From: Anthracocystis setariae
Taxonomy: Eukaryota > Basidiomycota > Ustilaginomycetes > Ustilaginales > Ustilaginaceae
Length of the DNA stretch: 64,000 nucleotides
Assembly (NCBI GenBank): GCA_928724745.1
Contig: CAKMXJ010000032.1
Coordinates: 1,054,001-1,118,000 of the forward strand
Direction: 5' to 3'
The position numbers and the translations under genes are program-made. Shown here one piece after another: positions 33,401-41,674 of this stretch (within the stretch, counting starts at the first letter, position 1; each line of letters begins with the position of its first letter). The notes beneath the pieces were generated by a model. The model was not told where the DNA came from. It worked only from the letters and a program-made list of their open reading frames with translations, and ran no database searches.

Positions 33401-35170
33401 GTCCTCAATGCGTCGGACGACAAGGTGGCTGGAAGTGCATGGGCCGATCTCTCCACGTCGCTTTATTGCCTATCACGAGCTCTTCTCCTGCCTGCCTCGC
33501 AGCAATTCCTCACTGCACCCCAGCCCAGCTCTCTCACCGACCATGCTGAGACCCAGAGTGCGCAGGCAAGGCTCCAATCCATCGGCTCGGTAAAAGAGGC
33601 CCTTCGCCACGAGCCTGGCCAGGAATCGTACTGGCTGCTGTTAGGCAACCTTACCTTCCACTCGTCGCTTAAGCTCGCCCAGCACTGCTTCATTCGAGCT
33701 ATCGAAAATGCACCAAAGTCTGCGATTGGATGGACTCACCTCGGCTTGCTCTATCTGCATCACGGTGACACGGAGCTAGCCAATGAAAGTTTGATCAAGG
33801 CGCAGACGGTGGATCCCGATTACGGTCCTGCTTGGGTCGGGCAAGCACTCATTGCCAAAGCCTTTGGGGACGATCGTGCCTCGCGGGTTCTGTTCGAGCA
33901 TGCTGTCTCGCTGACCGAAGGAAGTTTGCAGGAGGCAGACTACGGACTTGGCCAAGCCGTCTTCGATGAGTTGCGACAGCGCACAAGCTATGCCAAGATC
34001 ACGGAATCCACCTTATCGAACGCGTCCTTCGCCATGTCGGCATACATCGCCAACAGTCCCAGCGATGTCGATGCACTGCATCTCTCAGCACTGCTTTCCG
34101 AGCGTCTGGGACAGATGGATTTGGCTAGTGAGCGAATTGCAAAAGCTGCCTCTTTGCTGGAAGAGCGGTACGAAGCTACAGAGTCGCCGCAAGTGGCCAA
34201 GCAGTATGCGGTGGCGGAAAGCAACCTCGGCCGCATCCGGCTTGCAAGTAGAGACTATGAAGGTGCAGCCACAGCATACGAGGCAGCTTTGGGCTTGCTG
34301 GAGGGTTCAGAGGAAGAGGACGTGGAGAAAGAGGGGGAGAAGGATGGGAGCATCGATTCGCGGGTCATCCGTGACGCTCGCATACAGAGTCAGCTCGGAT
34401 TTTCACTCGCCCGCCACTTTGCTGGTCAGAACGAAGAGGCTTTGTCCGCCATCAGGGAAGCGATTGAAGCGGCAAAGATAGTGGGTGATCGCGCAGCGGA
34501 ACGGGATCTTACCGTGCAGCTTGCCAAATTGTTGTGGTCGATCCATGGCAAGGATGGCGTCGAGGAGGTGAAAGAGCATCTCTTCGGCAATATCGAGGCG
34601 GAGGAGGGAGGTGCAGCTCACATTTCCTCGATCCTAGCACTAGCAGTGATGGCTGCGGCAAGCGAGGATGCGGACTTGTTGGATGCGGCGCGGTCCGAGT
34701 TGGAGGGTTACCTTCAGAGCGCTGACACGGCGAGTTTAGACGATGTCGTTCGCGTCTTAGTGGCGATCAAAGGTCTCTCAGGTAGTCAGAGCGCTGATTC
34801 GTTGGAGCTGATCCACGAGGCGATTCAGAACACCGTCTCGAGGCGAGACAAAGATCAACGCTCGCTCTTTGGTTTGCATCTCGTCTACCTCTCCCACGCC
34901 CTGCACATGGCCTCCTCACCCTCCTTCCAACTGAGCGAAGAGCAGACATCGCAATTGCTCGCATACGCCTCGCTCACTCACGACATGTTCCTCTCGTATG
35001 CACCCATCTATTCCGAGATCGAAAAACACCGCCCCAAGCTAGCTCTGCTCATGGCCAAGTTGAAGGAAAACTTCGGTCAGCAGTCGGGTCGCGGTGTACC
35101 TGGAAGACCAGACGTGCTACGCTCCCTGGCGGTGCTGGATACTCCGTGGACGATCCTTTCACAAACATAG
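30488..35170 (+). CDS. SKI3: Ski3-like TPR scaffold of the Ski complex
   Basis: A single 1560-residue frame with its ATG at 30488. The N-terminal TPR pair (SRDALAKKDWAAAADAATSV, then NYNANVFLGLALLNQEKFDQ) is the hallmark of Ski3/TTC37. Many further TPR units follow, such as SWSRLGQAYALAGRHVAALK, IGWTHLGLLYLHHGDTELAN and GPAWVGQALIAKAFGDDRAS. Length is slightly above yeast Ski3 (1432). With Ski2 helicase and Ski8 it forms the cytoplasmic complex that feeds mRNAs 3'-5' into the exosome. An acidic low-complexity loop (EEEDVEKEGEKDG) lies near residue 1280. The exosome subunit Rrp42 is encoded about 6 kb away, but there is no sign of co-transcription. Confidence 0.9.
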   Translation: MSSAYTKQRLKQSRDALAKKDWAAAADAATSVLEQENDNYNANVFLGLALLNQEKFDQSEAAYLKATRDQPTQLLAWQGLQKFYDQRKHWGQLRNVLHKLLDLYNDADDASKLAETLQRLLALEREEGGRKMVIETLSLFLPDSKYYACLSTLEVPDQTNPEKTTTFDTQMAIHNKSLDTLLEMSDLSEKLEADTIQKEADKRRMRLDGANKGKEALTNEVRLEVYSASRLPSLYEQILSHPNAEDELRKEVEAKLLRHRLGLLNSYPPRQLTKGSAPTGTAAVDRQQQARQEEAEQERDEAKAKLKDEIIKLASGTVIIGLADELAWEIDLEWRPVGSLTELRLEQIRRFVNLFPRSGRTEAFKAYLLWIQDEQYLHELKEEEKRNEVEIAQPKSLDDLLNLAIDGLEECPNSILAHRIAATFYLLDRDFQSASEVASSALHLVSRIESESSVDLDPSRVGISRTLLTALTHLHPPQHHARASRLVDSVLEVHPSDIDTLLAKAYIEQGASRWESARSIFEKVRTIVASLDFGDYKNRVERMLSLSPDPDQEAWIEMAWCDVNMGNLVQAKQEMETILERVDPIAYEGASAELRAKLWWRLGRCLWLMDGEYRSDPTHAFTAFITSLKRNPAFAPAYTSLGFYYEDVLQPPDLVRSSKCFQKAFELDAREDEAARRLAEGFAEEQEWDLVEVVARRTIEGEGGADAISGGTSSALHASRRHLSRNAWAWKAIGNVEIAKKRYGDAILAFQIALRAEPDDSISWSRLGQAYALAGRHVAALKCFDKCLDIVSANNDPEEDGWQARYSIGDVHLELGNFGTAIETFSDIIARHSNELGVRVALSNAFLLSSRQELLTGYVERAEISAMNAIREAAHALLTHDTHLRSAWKIVADAVFHLAKFGSLRHATSLLRPDGSGELASLIKLAKDLDTDAKLPSISIVTHGKLALNTVQELSSFHLLQVSVYLYKLRVVLNASDDKVAGSAWADLSTSLYCLSRALLLPASQQFLTAPQPSSLTDHAETQSAQARLQSIGSVKEALRHEPGQESYWLLLGNLTFHSSLKLAQHCFIRAIENAPKSAIGWTHLGLLYLHHGDTELANESLIKAQTVDPDYGPAWVGQALIAKAFGDDRASRVLFEHAVSLTEGSLQEADYGLGQAVFDELRQRTSYAKITESTLSNASFAMSAYIANSPSDVDALHLSALLSERLGQMDLASERIAKAASLLEERYEATESPQVAKQYAVAESNLGRIRLASRDYEGAATAYEAALGLLEGSEEEDVEKEGEKDGSIDSRVIRDARIQSQLGFSLARHFAGQNEEALSAIREAIEAAKIVGDRAAERDLTVQLAKLLWSIHGKDGVEEVKEHLFGNIEAEEGGAAHISSILALAVMAAASEDADLLDAARSELEGYLQSADTASLDDVVRVLVAIKGLSGSQSADSLELIHEAIQNTVSRRDKDQRSLFGLHLVYLSHALHMASSPSFQLSEEQTSQLLAYASLTHDMFLSYAPIYSEIEKHRPKLALLMAKLKENFGQQSGRGVPGRPDVLRSLAVLDTPWTILSQT

Positions 35171-35259
35171 ACCCCCCCACACACACAATACAACCGATCC
35201 CATATCGCATTGTCCAAAAAGAAAAACGAGAAAAGAAAACCCCTGGGGAAGCGATCCAA

Positions 35260-38200
35260 CTAGAAAGCAAAAGTCACCGCTCTACCGGACGACTGTACAA
35301 AGTCGTGCCAGTCGATGGTTTGACCTGACGAGTCTTGCTTTGCCCAAAAGTCACGGATGACTTGAATATTGTCTCTATTAGCCTTTTCCAGACCGAGGCT
35401 TTCGAGGTGGTGGATGCAGAACAGCCGGTCGGAGCGCGTGAGGGCTACGGTGCAGCAGAGGAACCAGACGGTGCACATTTCCCAGCTGGATACGTCAAGC
35501 CACATGGAGAACGGTGGTGGTGAGGCGGCTTCGTTGTTGTCTTCGTCCGCGTCGTCGTCGTTGGGACTCCGTTGCATCCCGCGCTGCGCAAATATGGGCG
35601 GTAGAGCCGCGGTTCCGTTGGCTGAGGCGAGGAGCGCATGCGGTTCCAGCGCATCCTCCAATAGGTCTGGGTGAGTGCGTAGACCGCCGATATAGTTGCT
35701 CGATGCTGGACGATCCGCACCCGAAAGTGTACTCGACAACGATCCGGGCATGAACTCCGGTGTTGCCGGCGAAAACGACTGAAGCTTCATCAGCTTCGCC
35801 AACCGGATAATCTCCTGCAGGATAGATTGGATCTCGGGATACAATGCGCCACGACGATGCACGGTCTGCAACAGGTAAAGTCTCGCGCCCTGACGCCAGA
35901 TCTCCTGGAGCGTGAATGCTCTCACACGAAGCGACGACGACGTCTCCGGATCGCTCCAGGCAGGCAACGACTTGATCCTCCGTTCAATCTCTCGCGTCCG
36001 TGCAGCAACCTCTTCTTGCGAAGGCCGAACCGGATCTGCAACGTTGCTGCTGATCGGTCCCCAGACATCGGCCGAGAGATCCGTGATGATCTTGAAGCAC
36101 TTCAGCAACTCTAGCGGAACCAGGAACATCTTGCCGAAGAAAGGCTCGTCCTTTGCCGGGGGAGGCAGTTGAGCAGGTACGCGAATGCTATGGTTCCGGA
36201 GAGTAACGTGCGTCCGCTTGCCTCGAACACACAGCGTGTCGAGAATGTCGGTATAGATCGTTGTGAGCAGCATAACCGACGCAAACGAGCCCTTGCTCTC
36301 TTCTTCGAAAGCATGGTCCATATCGATGCCTTCGCGCTCCAGCACCCTTCCCATCTCTTCCGTAAGCGGCTGGCCCCTCTCTGCACCAGCAAAGCAAAGG
36401 CAAGCCCATCGCATGTGACCGATGGTAGCCAACTCTTGCGTCAAAGTCAGCTCGGACCGGCTGCGTTGAAGCTCCGCTTGGGAGATGTTGTACCACAATT
36501 CAATCGTGCGCTCGGCCACCTCCTGACCTTTGAAGGCGTCTTTTGACGGGTCTCGGTCCATTTCGTGAATGGTGCCTTCAACTGTTGACAGCTTGCCCGT
36601 GAAATTCAGAGCAGGAGGAGCTGCAGCTCGCTGGGTGGTGGCAGTGTGCTGCAAGAAGCTTGATGCTCCCGTTTCTTTTGACCTCGTTCGGGTAGAAGAA
36701 TGAGCCGCTTTTCTACGATCATGTCTGCTTGTGGCAACATCTTCCTCTGGTTCTGCACCCTCCACGCCCTCGTCCTCGTCCTCGTCTTCACCATCATGAT
36801 TCATGCCAACAAGGCGAGACGATCGACGTGTCAACCCGTTTGTGATGTGCTTGCTCTGAGCGTGAGGACCGCTTTCGTCATCGTCAGAGTCGCGCGAGAA
36901 CAGGGCCATGAAAGTATTGGACATGCCCTCGCCGGGAGATTTGGCGCTCCTGCTGCCGGCATCGGTGGTAACATGGCTCGAATTCGTGGAACGCGGGGTA
37001 GGTAAGTCGGTCTGCTTGGGATCGGAATCCTGCGCAGCGTGACGGGCTTGTTGAACGAGTTCGTGGTATGCCAGACAGACCAAGACAATCGAAGCTCGAC
37101 AGGCCTTGACCTTGCGAAGGTGGGACATGAGATAGTCAACAGCCTCATGGCGCTTCTTCTTGGGGAGCATCATAAAGGTGGCATGCCAAAAGCGCTTGTA
37201 GATTGGACTGTATTTGCTAAGGAGAGTGTCGAGCGCGTCTGAGTCGAGGAGCTTGCGATAACGGCTGTTGATACGACTCGACGAGGTGGCTTTGATCGTG
37301 GCAGATCTGGATGGTGCAGTACGATGCGAGGAGCTGTCTGCATGTGGTGCTGGATTTGCGTTGGGCTGATGGGAGCTGTCGACAGCTAAAAAGGTGTTGG
37401 AGGACATCTGACTTGCTCCGGTGGCTGGGAACACCTCCAAGGGAGGTGAAGTGAGATTCGGGATGTCCGGATGTGTATGGTTCGAAGTATGCGACAAGGA
37501 AGAAGCACCGTTGCTGCCGACGAGAGGACTTGTAATGCTGAGAAGCTCGTTGACAAAGTCATCGAGCATGATGTTCTCCATGCTCATCTGATAGCCCTGT
37601 GACCACTGTGACGTATTCTGAATGGGCGGATTGACCGCTGGATTGGTGCCAAAGAGACTGAAGAAGCTGTTTAGGTCTGTCGCGTTGATCGGATTGACCA
37701 CATTGTTGGTCGGAATCGGGAAGGCGACCACCGGAGTAGGATCGCTAAGAGCGTGCGGTGCTGTTACGATGGGCCGAAGGCTCGAACGAGAGTAGCGAGG
37801 AGCAAGTTGGTTCGGATTGGCAGTTGGGATCATCCAAGCCATCTGAGTGATCGCCTGTACATTGGCTGCATTTTGAAGCTGCTGCGAAGGAGTCTGCTGC
37901 ATCGCAACGTTGGCCAAATTTCGCCAGGCTTGACTCGAGTCAATGGCTGTCGAATTCTGACTCGGCGCGGTGTCGCAATGGCCATTGCTCGGAAGACCCA
38001 AAGTCGAGGGAGGAGCGACTGAGGGGGCTGCCGACGACATGTTGGTATAATTTGTAGGGGCAACACCATTGGATGCGCGAGTGGATCGAGCGGGGAGTCT
38101 GGCTGTACCGAGCGGGGATGCTTGGTGCGCAGGATGGGGCGATGATCGTGTCTGCTGCATCGGAGGTTGGAGTGCACTGGAAGCGTTGAGGTCGCAAGGG

Positions 38201-38391
38201 ATGCCGCGATCAGCACAGCGGTTGCACGACATTGCGCCATTCTGACGGACGCGAAAGTCTTCATCGCATTTCTTGCGACGTTGCTTGCAGGTGCTACAGC
38301 CACTTCGCGAACGAAGCTCGCCAGCCTTTCGTTTGCGAGGAGGAGACGATCCGGAGCCGAGATGGGCCTTGGAAACCATATTGAAACGCAT
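35260..38391 (-). CDS. Zn2Cys6 fungal transcription factor
   Basis: The protein has 1043 residues with its ATG at 38391 (a second ATG is four codons on). A Zn(II)2Cys6 cluster uses C32, C35, C42, C56, C59 and C66 (CX2CX6CX13CX2CX6C) and is flanked by a basic segment PPRKRKAGELRSRS. A long Gln/Ser/Pro-rich region and an acidic stretch (EDEDEDEGVEGAEPEEDVA) follow. The helical middle and C-terminal half (from about residue 640; GHMRWACLCFAGAERGQPL, KMFLVPLELLKCFKIITDLS) resembles the fungal-specific transcription factor domain. The targets are unknown. Its stop lies about 90 bp from the convergent SKI3 stop. Its upstream region contains a telomere-like AACCCTAA element and borders the mosaic island. 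Confidence 0.85.
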   Translation of the reverse strand: MRFNMVSKAHLGSGSSPPRKRKAGELRSRSGCSTCKQRRKKCDEDFRVRQNGAMSCNRCADRGIPCDLNASSALQPPMQQTRSSPHPAHQASPLGTARLPARSTRASNGVAPTNYTNMSSAAPSVAPPSTLGLPSNGHCDTAPSQNSTAIDSSQAWRNLANVAMQQTPSQQLQNAANVQAITQMAWMIPTANPNQLAPRYSRSSLRPIVTAPHALSDPTPVVAFPIPTNNVVNPINATDLNSFFSLFGTNPAVNPPIQNTSQWSQGYQMSMENIMLDDFVNELLSITSPLVGSNGASSLSHTSNHTHPDIPNLTSPPLEVFPATGASQMSSNTFLAVDSSHQPNANPAPHADSSSHRTAPSRSATIKATSSSRINSRYRKLLDSDALDTLLSKYSPIYKRFWHATFMMLPKKKRHEAVDYLMSHLRKVKACRASIVLVCLAYHELVQQARHAAQDSDPKQTDLPTPRSTNSSHVTTDAGSRSAKSPGEGMSNTFMALFSRDSDDDESGPHAQSKHITNGLTRRSSRLVGMNHDGEDEDEDEGVEGAEPEEDVATSRHDRRKAAHSSTRTRSKETGASSFLQHTATTQRAAAPPALNFTGKLSTVEGTIHEMDRDPSKDAFKGQEVAERTIELWYNISQAELQRSRSELTLTQELATIGHMRWACLCFAGAERGQPLTEEMGRVLEREGIDMDHAFEEESKGSFASVMLLTTIYTDILDTLCVRGKRTHVTLRNHSIRVPAQLPPPAKDEPFFGKMFLVPLELLKCFKIITDLSADVWGPISSNVADPVRPSQEEVAARTREIERRIKSLPAWSDPETSSSLRVRAFTLQEIWRQGARLYLLQTVHRRGALYPEIQSILQEIIRLAKLMKLQSFSPATPEFMPGSLSSTLSGADRPASSNYIGGLRTHPDLLEDALEPHALLASANGTAALPPIFAQRGMQRSPNDDDADEDNNEAASPPPFSMWLDVSSWEMCTVWFLCCTVALTRSDRLFCIHHLESLGLEKANRDNIQVIRDFWAKQDSSGQTIDWHDFVQSSGRAVTFAF

Positions 38392-38925
38392 ACCGAGAGG
38401 ATCGTGACGGAGGCGGCGAGAAAGATCTAGGGAGATCTAGGAGGTCGAAGAGGTGATGGAAGTCGTGCAGATGGCCAAAGTCTTGGAAAGACGTCGAAGA
38501 CAGCTTTGTGGGGCTAAATGTGGTGCTGTCTTGATCAAGGTATCTTTCAAGGACATTGCCCGAGCGATACGAACTGTGAGTGAAACAGCGTTGTCCAGGC
38601 CAACGGCAACAGATTGAAGAGCTTGCTTTATTTGCATGCGTCTGGTTGCTAGCCGAACAACAAGACCCTGTCTGGATGCAGCTGTGTCTAGACCGCAAAA
38701 AAAAAAAAAAAAAAACGACGACGACCACCCGCCAAGCAATATAAAGCTTCAAATAAAGCTTTGCGCGAGACACAAAGGTTTCGGGATCCCAATTGAAATC
38801 TTGGAGCGCACCAACCCTAACCCTAAGTAGCGCCAACTGCGTCGTTGACATGGGATTTGGAGTCAAGTGCGGTGTGTATCATGTCAGCTCAACGCGCAAA
38901 GAGGCTTTAAACTCAGCCAAATTTC
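38392..38925. other. upstream region of the Zn2Cys6 gene, border of the mosaic island
   Basis: About 530 bases with an A run at 38698-38715 and the telomere-like repeat at 38813-38826. Past 38826 no feature is seen until the rRNA-like fragment begins. Confidence 0.5.
38813..38826 (+). repeat. interstitial telomere-like repeat AACCCTAACCCTAA
   Basis: Two and one-third perfect copies of the CCCTAA repeat (the complement of TTAGGG, the usual basidiomycete telomere unit). It could be a scar of telomeric DNA, or a telobox (AACCCTAA), which Tbf1/TRF-like proteins bind in promoters; it lies about 420 bp upstream of the Zn2Cys6 gene start. Confidence 0.7.
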
Positions 38926-39152
38926 AGGATTCCCCTAGTAATGGCAAGTGAAGAGGGAAGAGCCCAAGATTGAAAGCTGGCGTCTTCAGCGTCCGCATTG
39001 TAATCTCAAGAAGTGTTTTCTGCTTTGGACCAGGCCTAAGTCCCTTGTAAAAGGGCATCATAGAGGGTGATAATCCCGTACCTGGCTTGGAGCACCCGTA
39101 GCTTTGTGATACACTTTCTAAGAGTCGAGTTGTTTGGGAATGCAGCTCAAAT
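38926..39152 (+). pseudogene. degenerate fragment of the 5' part of 28S (25S) rRNA
   Basis: The stretch follows the fungal large-subunit rRNA in order: GGATTCCCCTAGTAATGGCA, then GTGAAGAGGGAAGAGCCCAA, TTGTAATCTCAAGAAGTG, CATAGAGGGTGATAATCCCG, and GAGTCGAGTTGTTTGGGAAT before GCAGCTCAAA. It corresponds to the D1 region near the 28S 5' end and stops abruptly at 39152. Several differences from the usual sequence are C-to-T or G-to-A at CpG (AACGGCGAG reads AATGGCAAG). It is a dead fragment, about 227 bp long, not an rRNA gene. Confidence 0.85.
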
Positions 39153-40071
39153 AGAAGGGCCAGGGTGGTTGGGTTAGTTTTTTCCCTGACACTAACTTGC
39201 AATTTTGCAAGTTAGTGTTGGTGTGATTGGGTGTGTGAGTGTTAATTCATCTGTGTTATACATGATGATTTGGCAGCGTCTTGCTTTTGGGGTGGCTTTT
39301 TTTAGGCGCTGCAAGAGTTACAAAAAGATGGTTTTTCTTAACAAAAAAGGAGTTTGTTATATGACTTTGGTATTTGAGAACCTACGGGGCCAACCAACGA
39401 TGCTATAAGGAGCAATTTATTTTGACCTCCTCAAGAATCAGGTTGCGGAAGCAGTTAAGTTAGGTATCTCGCTCTCCCCCAATGCACAAAAGGTCCCAAA
39501 GCTTGTGAATGATTCAATATTCAATGAGTGAAAGGAATTGTTGTCCAAGTTTTGGTTTTGGTTTTTTGGGTTCTGGGGGCTCTTGAAAAATCACTTAGAT
39601 TTTTACCCTGTTTTCTTTTGTAATAAACAAATATTTAATGAATATTACCTGTATGTGAGGCTTGAAAATGTAACGAAGATTGAGATTTGAAATTAATAAA
39701 TATTTCTTAATCAAGATTTTTGGGGCTTTTTTGTGACTGTTGACTCTAGTAAAATCCCTAAGTGTTTAGTGAGAACGGTATATTAGCCACCTGCAACATT
39801 CTACTTTTTTCAAATTAGGCTACAGCAAATACTACCGCGGCTACATGCCTTAAATCTTGCAAGTCAATCAGTCCCTGGGGACTTCCTTTGTACCAAAACT
39901 CAACACTCTAGGACGGTTTCTTACCTCCTAAATCTTCAAAGGTAAGAGACCACAGCTACTCTTTTTGAATTTTTCTAGATGAATTGAGTGGTTGATCAGG
40001 TTCTGACTGATATGAGTTTTTATTTTTTATAATTTTTTGATTAAAAGCTTGCCTCAAGTCATTCTTGGACA
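39153..40071 (+). other. AT-rich leader before the ORF1-like frame
   Basis: About 900 bases, strongly AT-rich, with no frame above about 67 codons. It is best read as the LINE 5' UTR. It holds the palindrome at 39189-39218. Confidence 0.45.
39189..39218. repeat. 30-bp perfect palindrome (hairpin)
   Basis: Arms ACACTAACTTGCAA and TTGCAAGTTAGTGT, separated by TT. It lies 36 bp after the rRNA fragment ends, at the start of the AT-rich LINE-like sequence. Confidence 0.9.
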
Positions 40072-40872
40072 ATGGCAAAACATGGTACCCCTAAAAAGGC
40101 GCTGGAAGGTGCGGCCTCCGGGCCCACCAAATGTGGGATTGATGCGGATGCAAGCGCCGGACCTTCGTCCAAAAGCTCCCGCACGCATGAGAGTCAGTCT
40201 GTTGCGGACCTGAAAACCCAGCTGGCGCCCCTGGAACACCTGCAGTTTATGTGTTACTTCCCGCTCCCCCCTGAAGGAGTGAAGTTGACTGAGCAGTGGA
40301 TCCTTGTGGTCCCGCTCCAGCCAATGACAGAAGTGCAGGTTGAAAGGTGGCTGAGGGAACAGAAGGTGGGCCTGGAGTATGTGGTCAAAGTTCCTAACAG
40401 GCTTCACCCGGTTTTCTTTGCCGGGTGTATACCTTGTACGTTGGGTGACCTCCCAAATTATAGTGATGGAGGCTACGGTCAGGCTGTCTGTGGCAACCAG
40501 GTCTACCACTTGCTGGTTGAGGAAATTGACGTTGATAATCTTCCGTTGTTGATTGTCACCATCACAGATGTGCCCCCTGGCACCACTACTCTCATGTTGC
40601 AGGAATGGCTGGATACAAAGTGCAAGGCCCATCTTGCGGAATTGGACAACAATGCGGATGAGGGCAAGCGGATGATAGACAATTGCCCTCTCCACGCGTT
40701 TCCGGACTCAAAAACATCCGGAGTCAGTGGGGAAAAGCTAAGTCCTTCTCATGGTCGGGCGAGGCTTTTTTCAACTGGCGTCATAAGCACGCCCACCACA
40801 TGTGGGAAAAGCGCACCTCCTATTGCGCTGTCCAGCCATTTAATTGAGACCATGGGGTGCGCGCATGAGTAG
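40072..40872 (+). CDS. candidate LINE ORF1 protein (3' end may be replaced)
   Basis: ATG at 40072, 266 residues. The Ser/Lys/Ala-rich N-terminus is followed by a folded-looking part (EQWILVVPLQPMTEVQVERW, VEEIDVDNLPLLIVTITDVP) that could be an RRM-like RNA-binding domain, as in ORF1 of other fungal LINEs. After about residue 222 the composition changes and GC rises, so the true C-terminus may have been cut by the foreign block. It is placed as ORF1 because it lies upstream of the endonuclease part on the same strand and shares its AT-rich context. I do not recognise a specific family. Confidence 0.4.
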   Translation: MAKHGTPKKALEGAASGPTKCGIDADASAGPSSKSSRTHESQSVADLKTQLAPLEHLQFMCYFPLPPEGVKLTEQWILVVPLQPMTEVQVERWLREQKVGLEYVVKVPNRLHPVFFAGCIPCTLGDLPNYSDGGYGQAVCGNQVYHLLVEEIDVDNLPLLIVTITDVPPGTTTLMLQEWLDTKCKAHLAELDNNADEGKRMIDNCPLHAFPDSKTSGVSGEKLSPSHGRARLFSTGVISTPTTCGKSAPPIALSSHLIETMGCAHE

Positions 40873-40988
40873 CCGGCAAAGCCAGTGGCCTCAGAACTGG
40901 TAATCTCCTGCATTTCAGCCACAAAGCTTTCAACCTGCCTGCACACCTCCATTCTTGACTTGCGGTCTTCGATCTTACGCATATGCAC
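40749..40988 (-). CDS. small minus-strand frame at the left edge of the foreign block
   Basis: An 79-residue open stretch starting with a Lys/Glu-rich helix (RKSRMEVCRQVESFVAEMQE), followed by a hydrophobic tail. It reads like a fragment of a protein and overlaps the last part of the ORF1-like frame on the other strand; only one of the two is likely real. No family recognised. Confidence 0.2.
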   Translation of the reverse strand: MHMRKIEDRKSRMEVCRQVESFVAEMQEITSSEATGFAGYSCAHPMVSIKWLDSAIGGALFPHVVGVLMTPVEKSLARP

Positions 40989-41674
40989 GCCCGGAACCGG
41001 TGCTAGTGTTGCAATATACGGTCACCTACTGCATCAACTATCAACCTGACATTACAGACGTTGGTAGGTTCATAACAAGTGCGGTAATATTCCAGCATAG
41101 TTGCCGCCGCCACAATTCCTTGGGACGCGGCCACACGGCCGTGGAAGCAATGCATGTGCCAATGCCAATGTCGGTACTGTGCATTCCCATGAGGTGTGGA
41201 CATTGTGCCTCATCACATTCCTGACTGGAATGTTTACTCGTTGGATCATGTTATTGTCAACATTGTTGTTTATGTTGATGGTCAACCGTACCCTACACTT
41301 AGCAAATAGTTTGTCACTAATGTTATTGCTATAGGGTTCCCCACATTGCTACTAGCAATAACGATGTAGGGGACCAAGGACATAACAACAGAGCCAGCTC
41401 TATACGCCCATCCACCAGTGTGAGGTCTGTAGCAACTTAGCTACTTGCTATAGCATCTTTGGCAGATGATAGACTCATTGCACCTGGCTGCCTCCCGTCA
41501 AGGTTGCCCCTTGGCGCAGTCGACTTCCAATACGTAGAAGATACTTTCGAGGTCGCTGTAATCAGGCTGAATCTCGAATCTGCGGTATCGCGCTCCAAGA
41601 TGTCATGAGTGCATCTGCCCTTAAAACATTTGGCTCGGCAACGTAGAAATGCGAAATTTGGTGATTAGGCAATC
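40873..41674 (+). other. mostly non-coding stretch with one coding-like remnant
   Basis: About 800 bases with many stops. A 52-codon stretch at 41453-41608 (including GAVDFQYVEDTFEVAVIRLN) ends in TGA 66 bp before the next ATG and may be the tail of a decayed upstream gene. The rest shows nothing recognisable. Confidence 0.3.
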
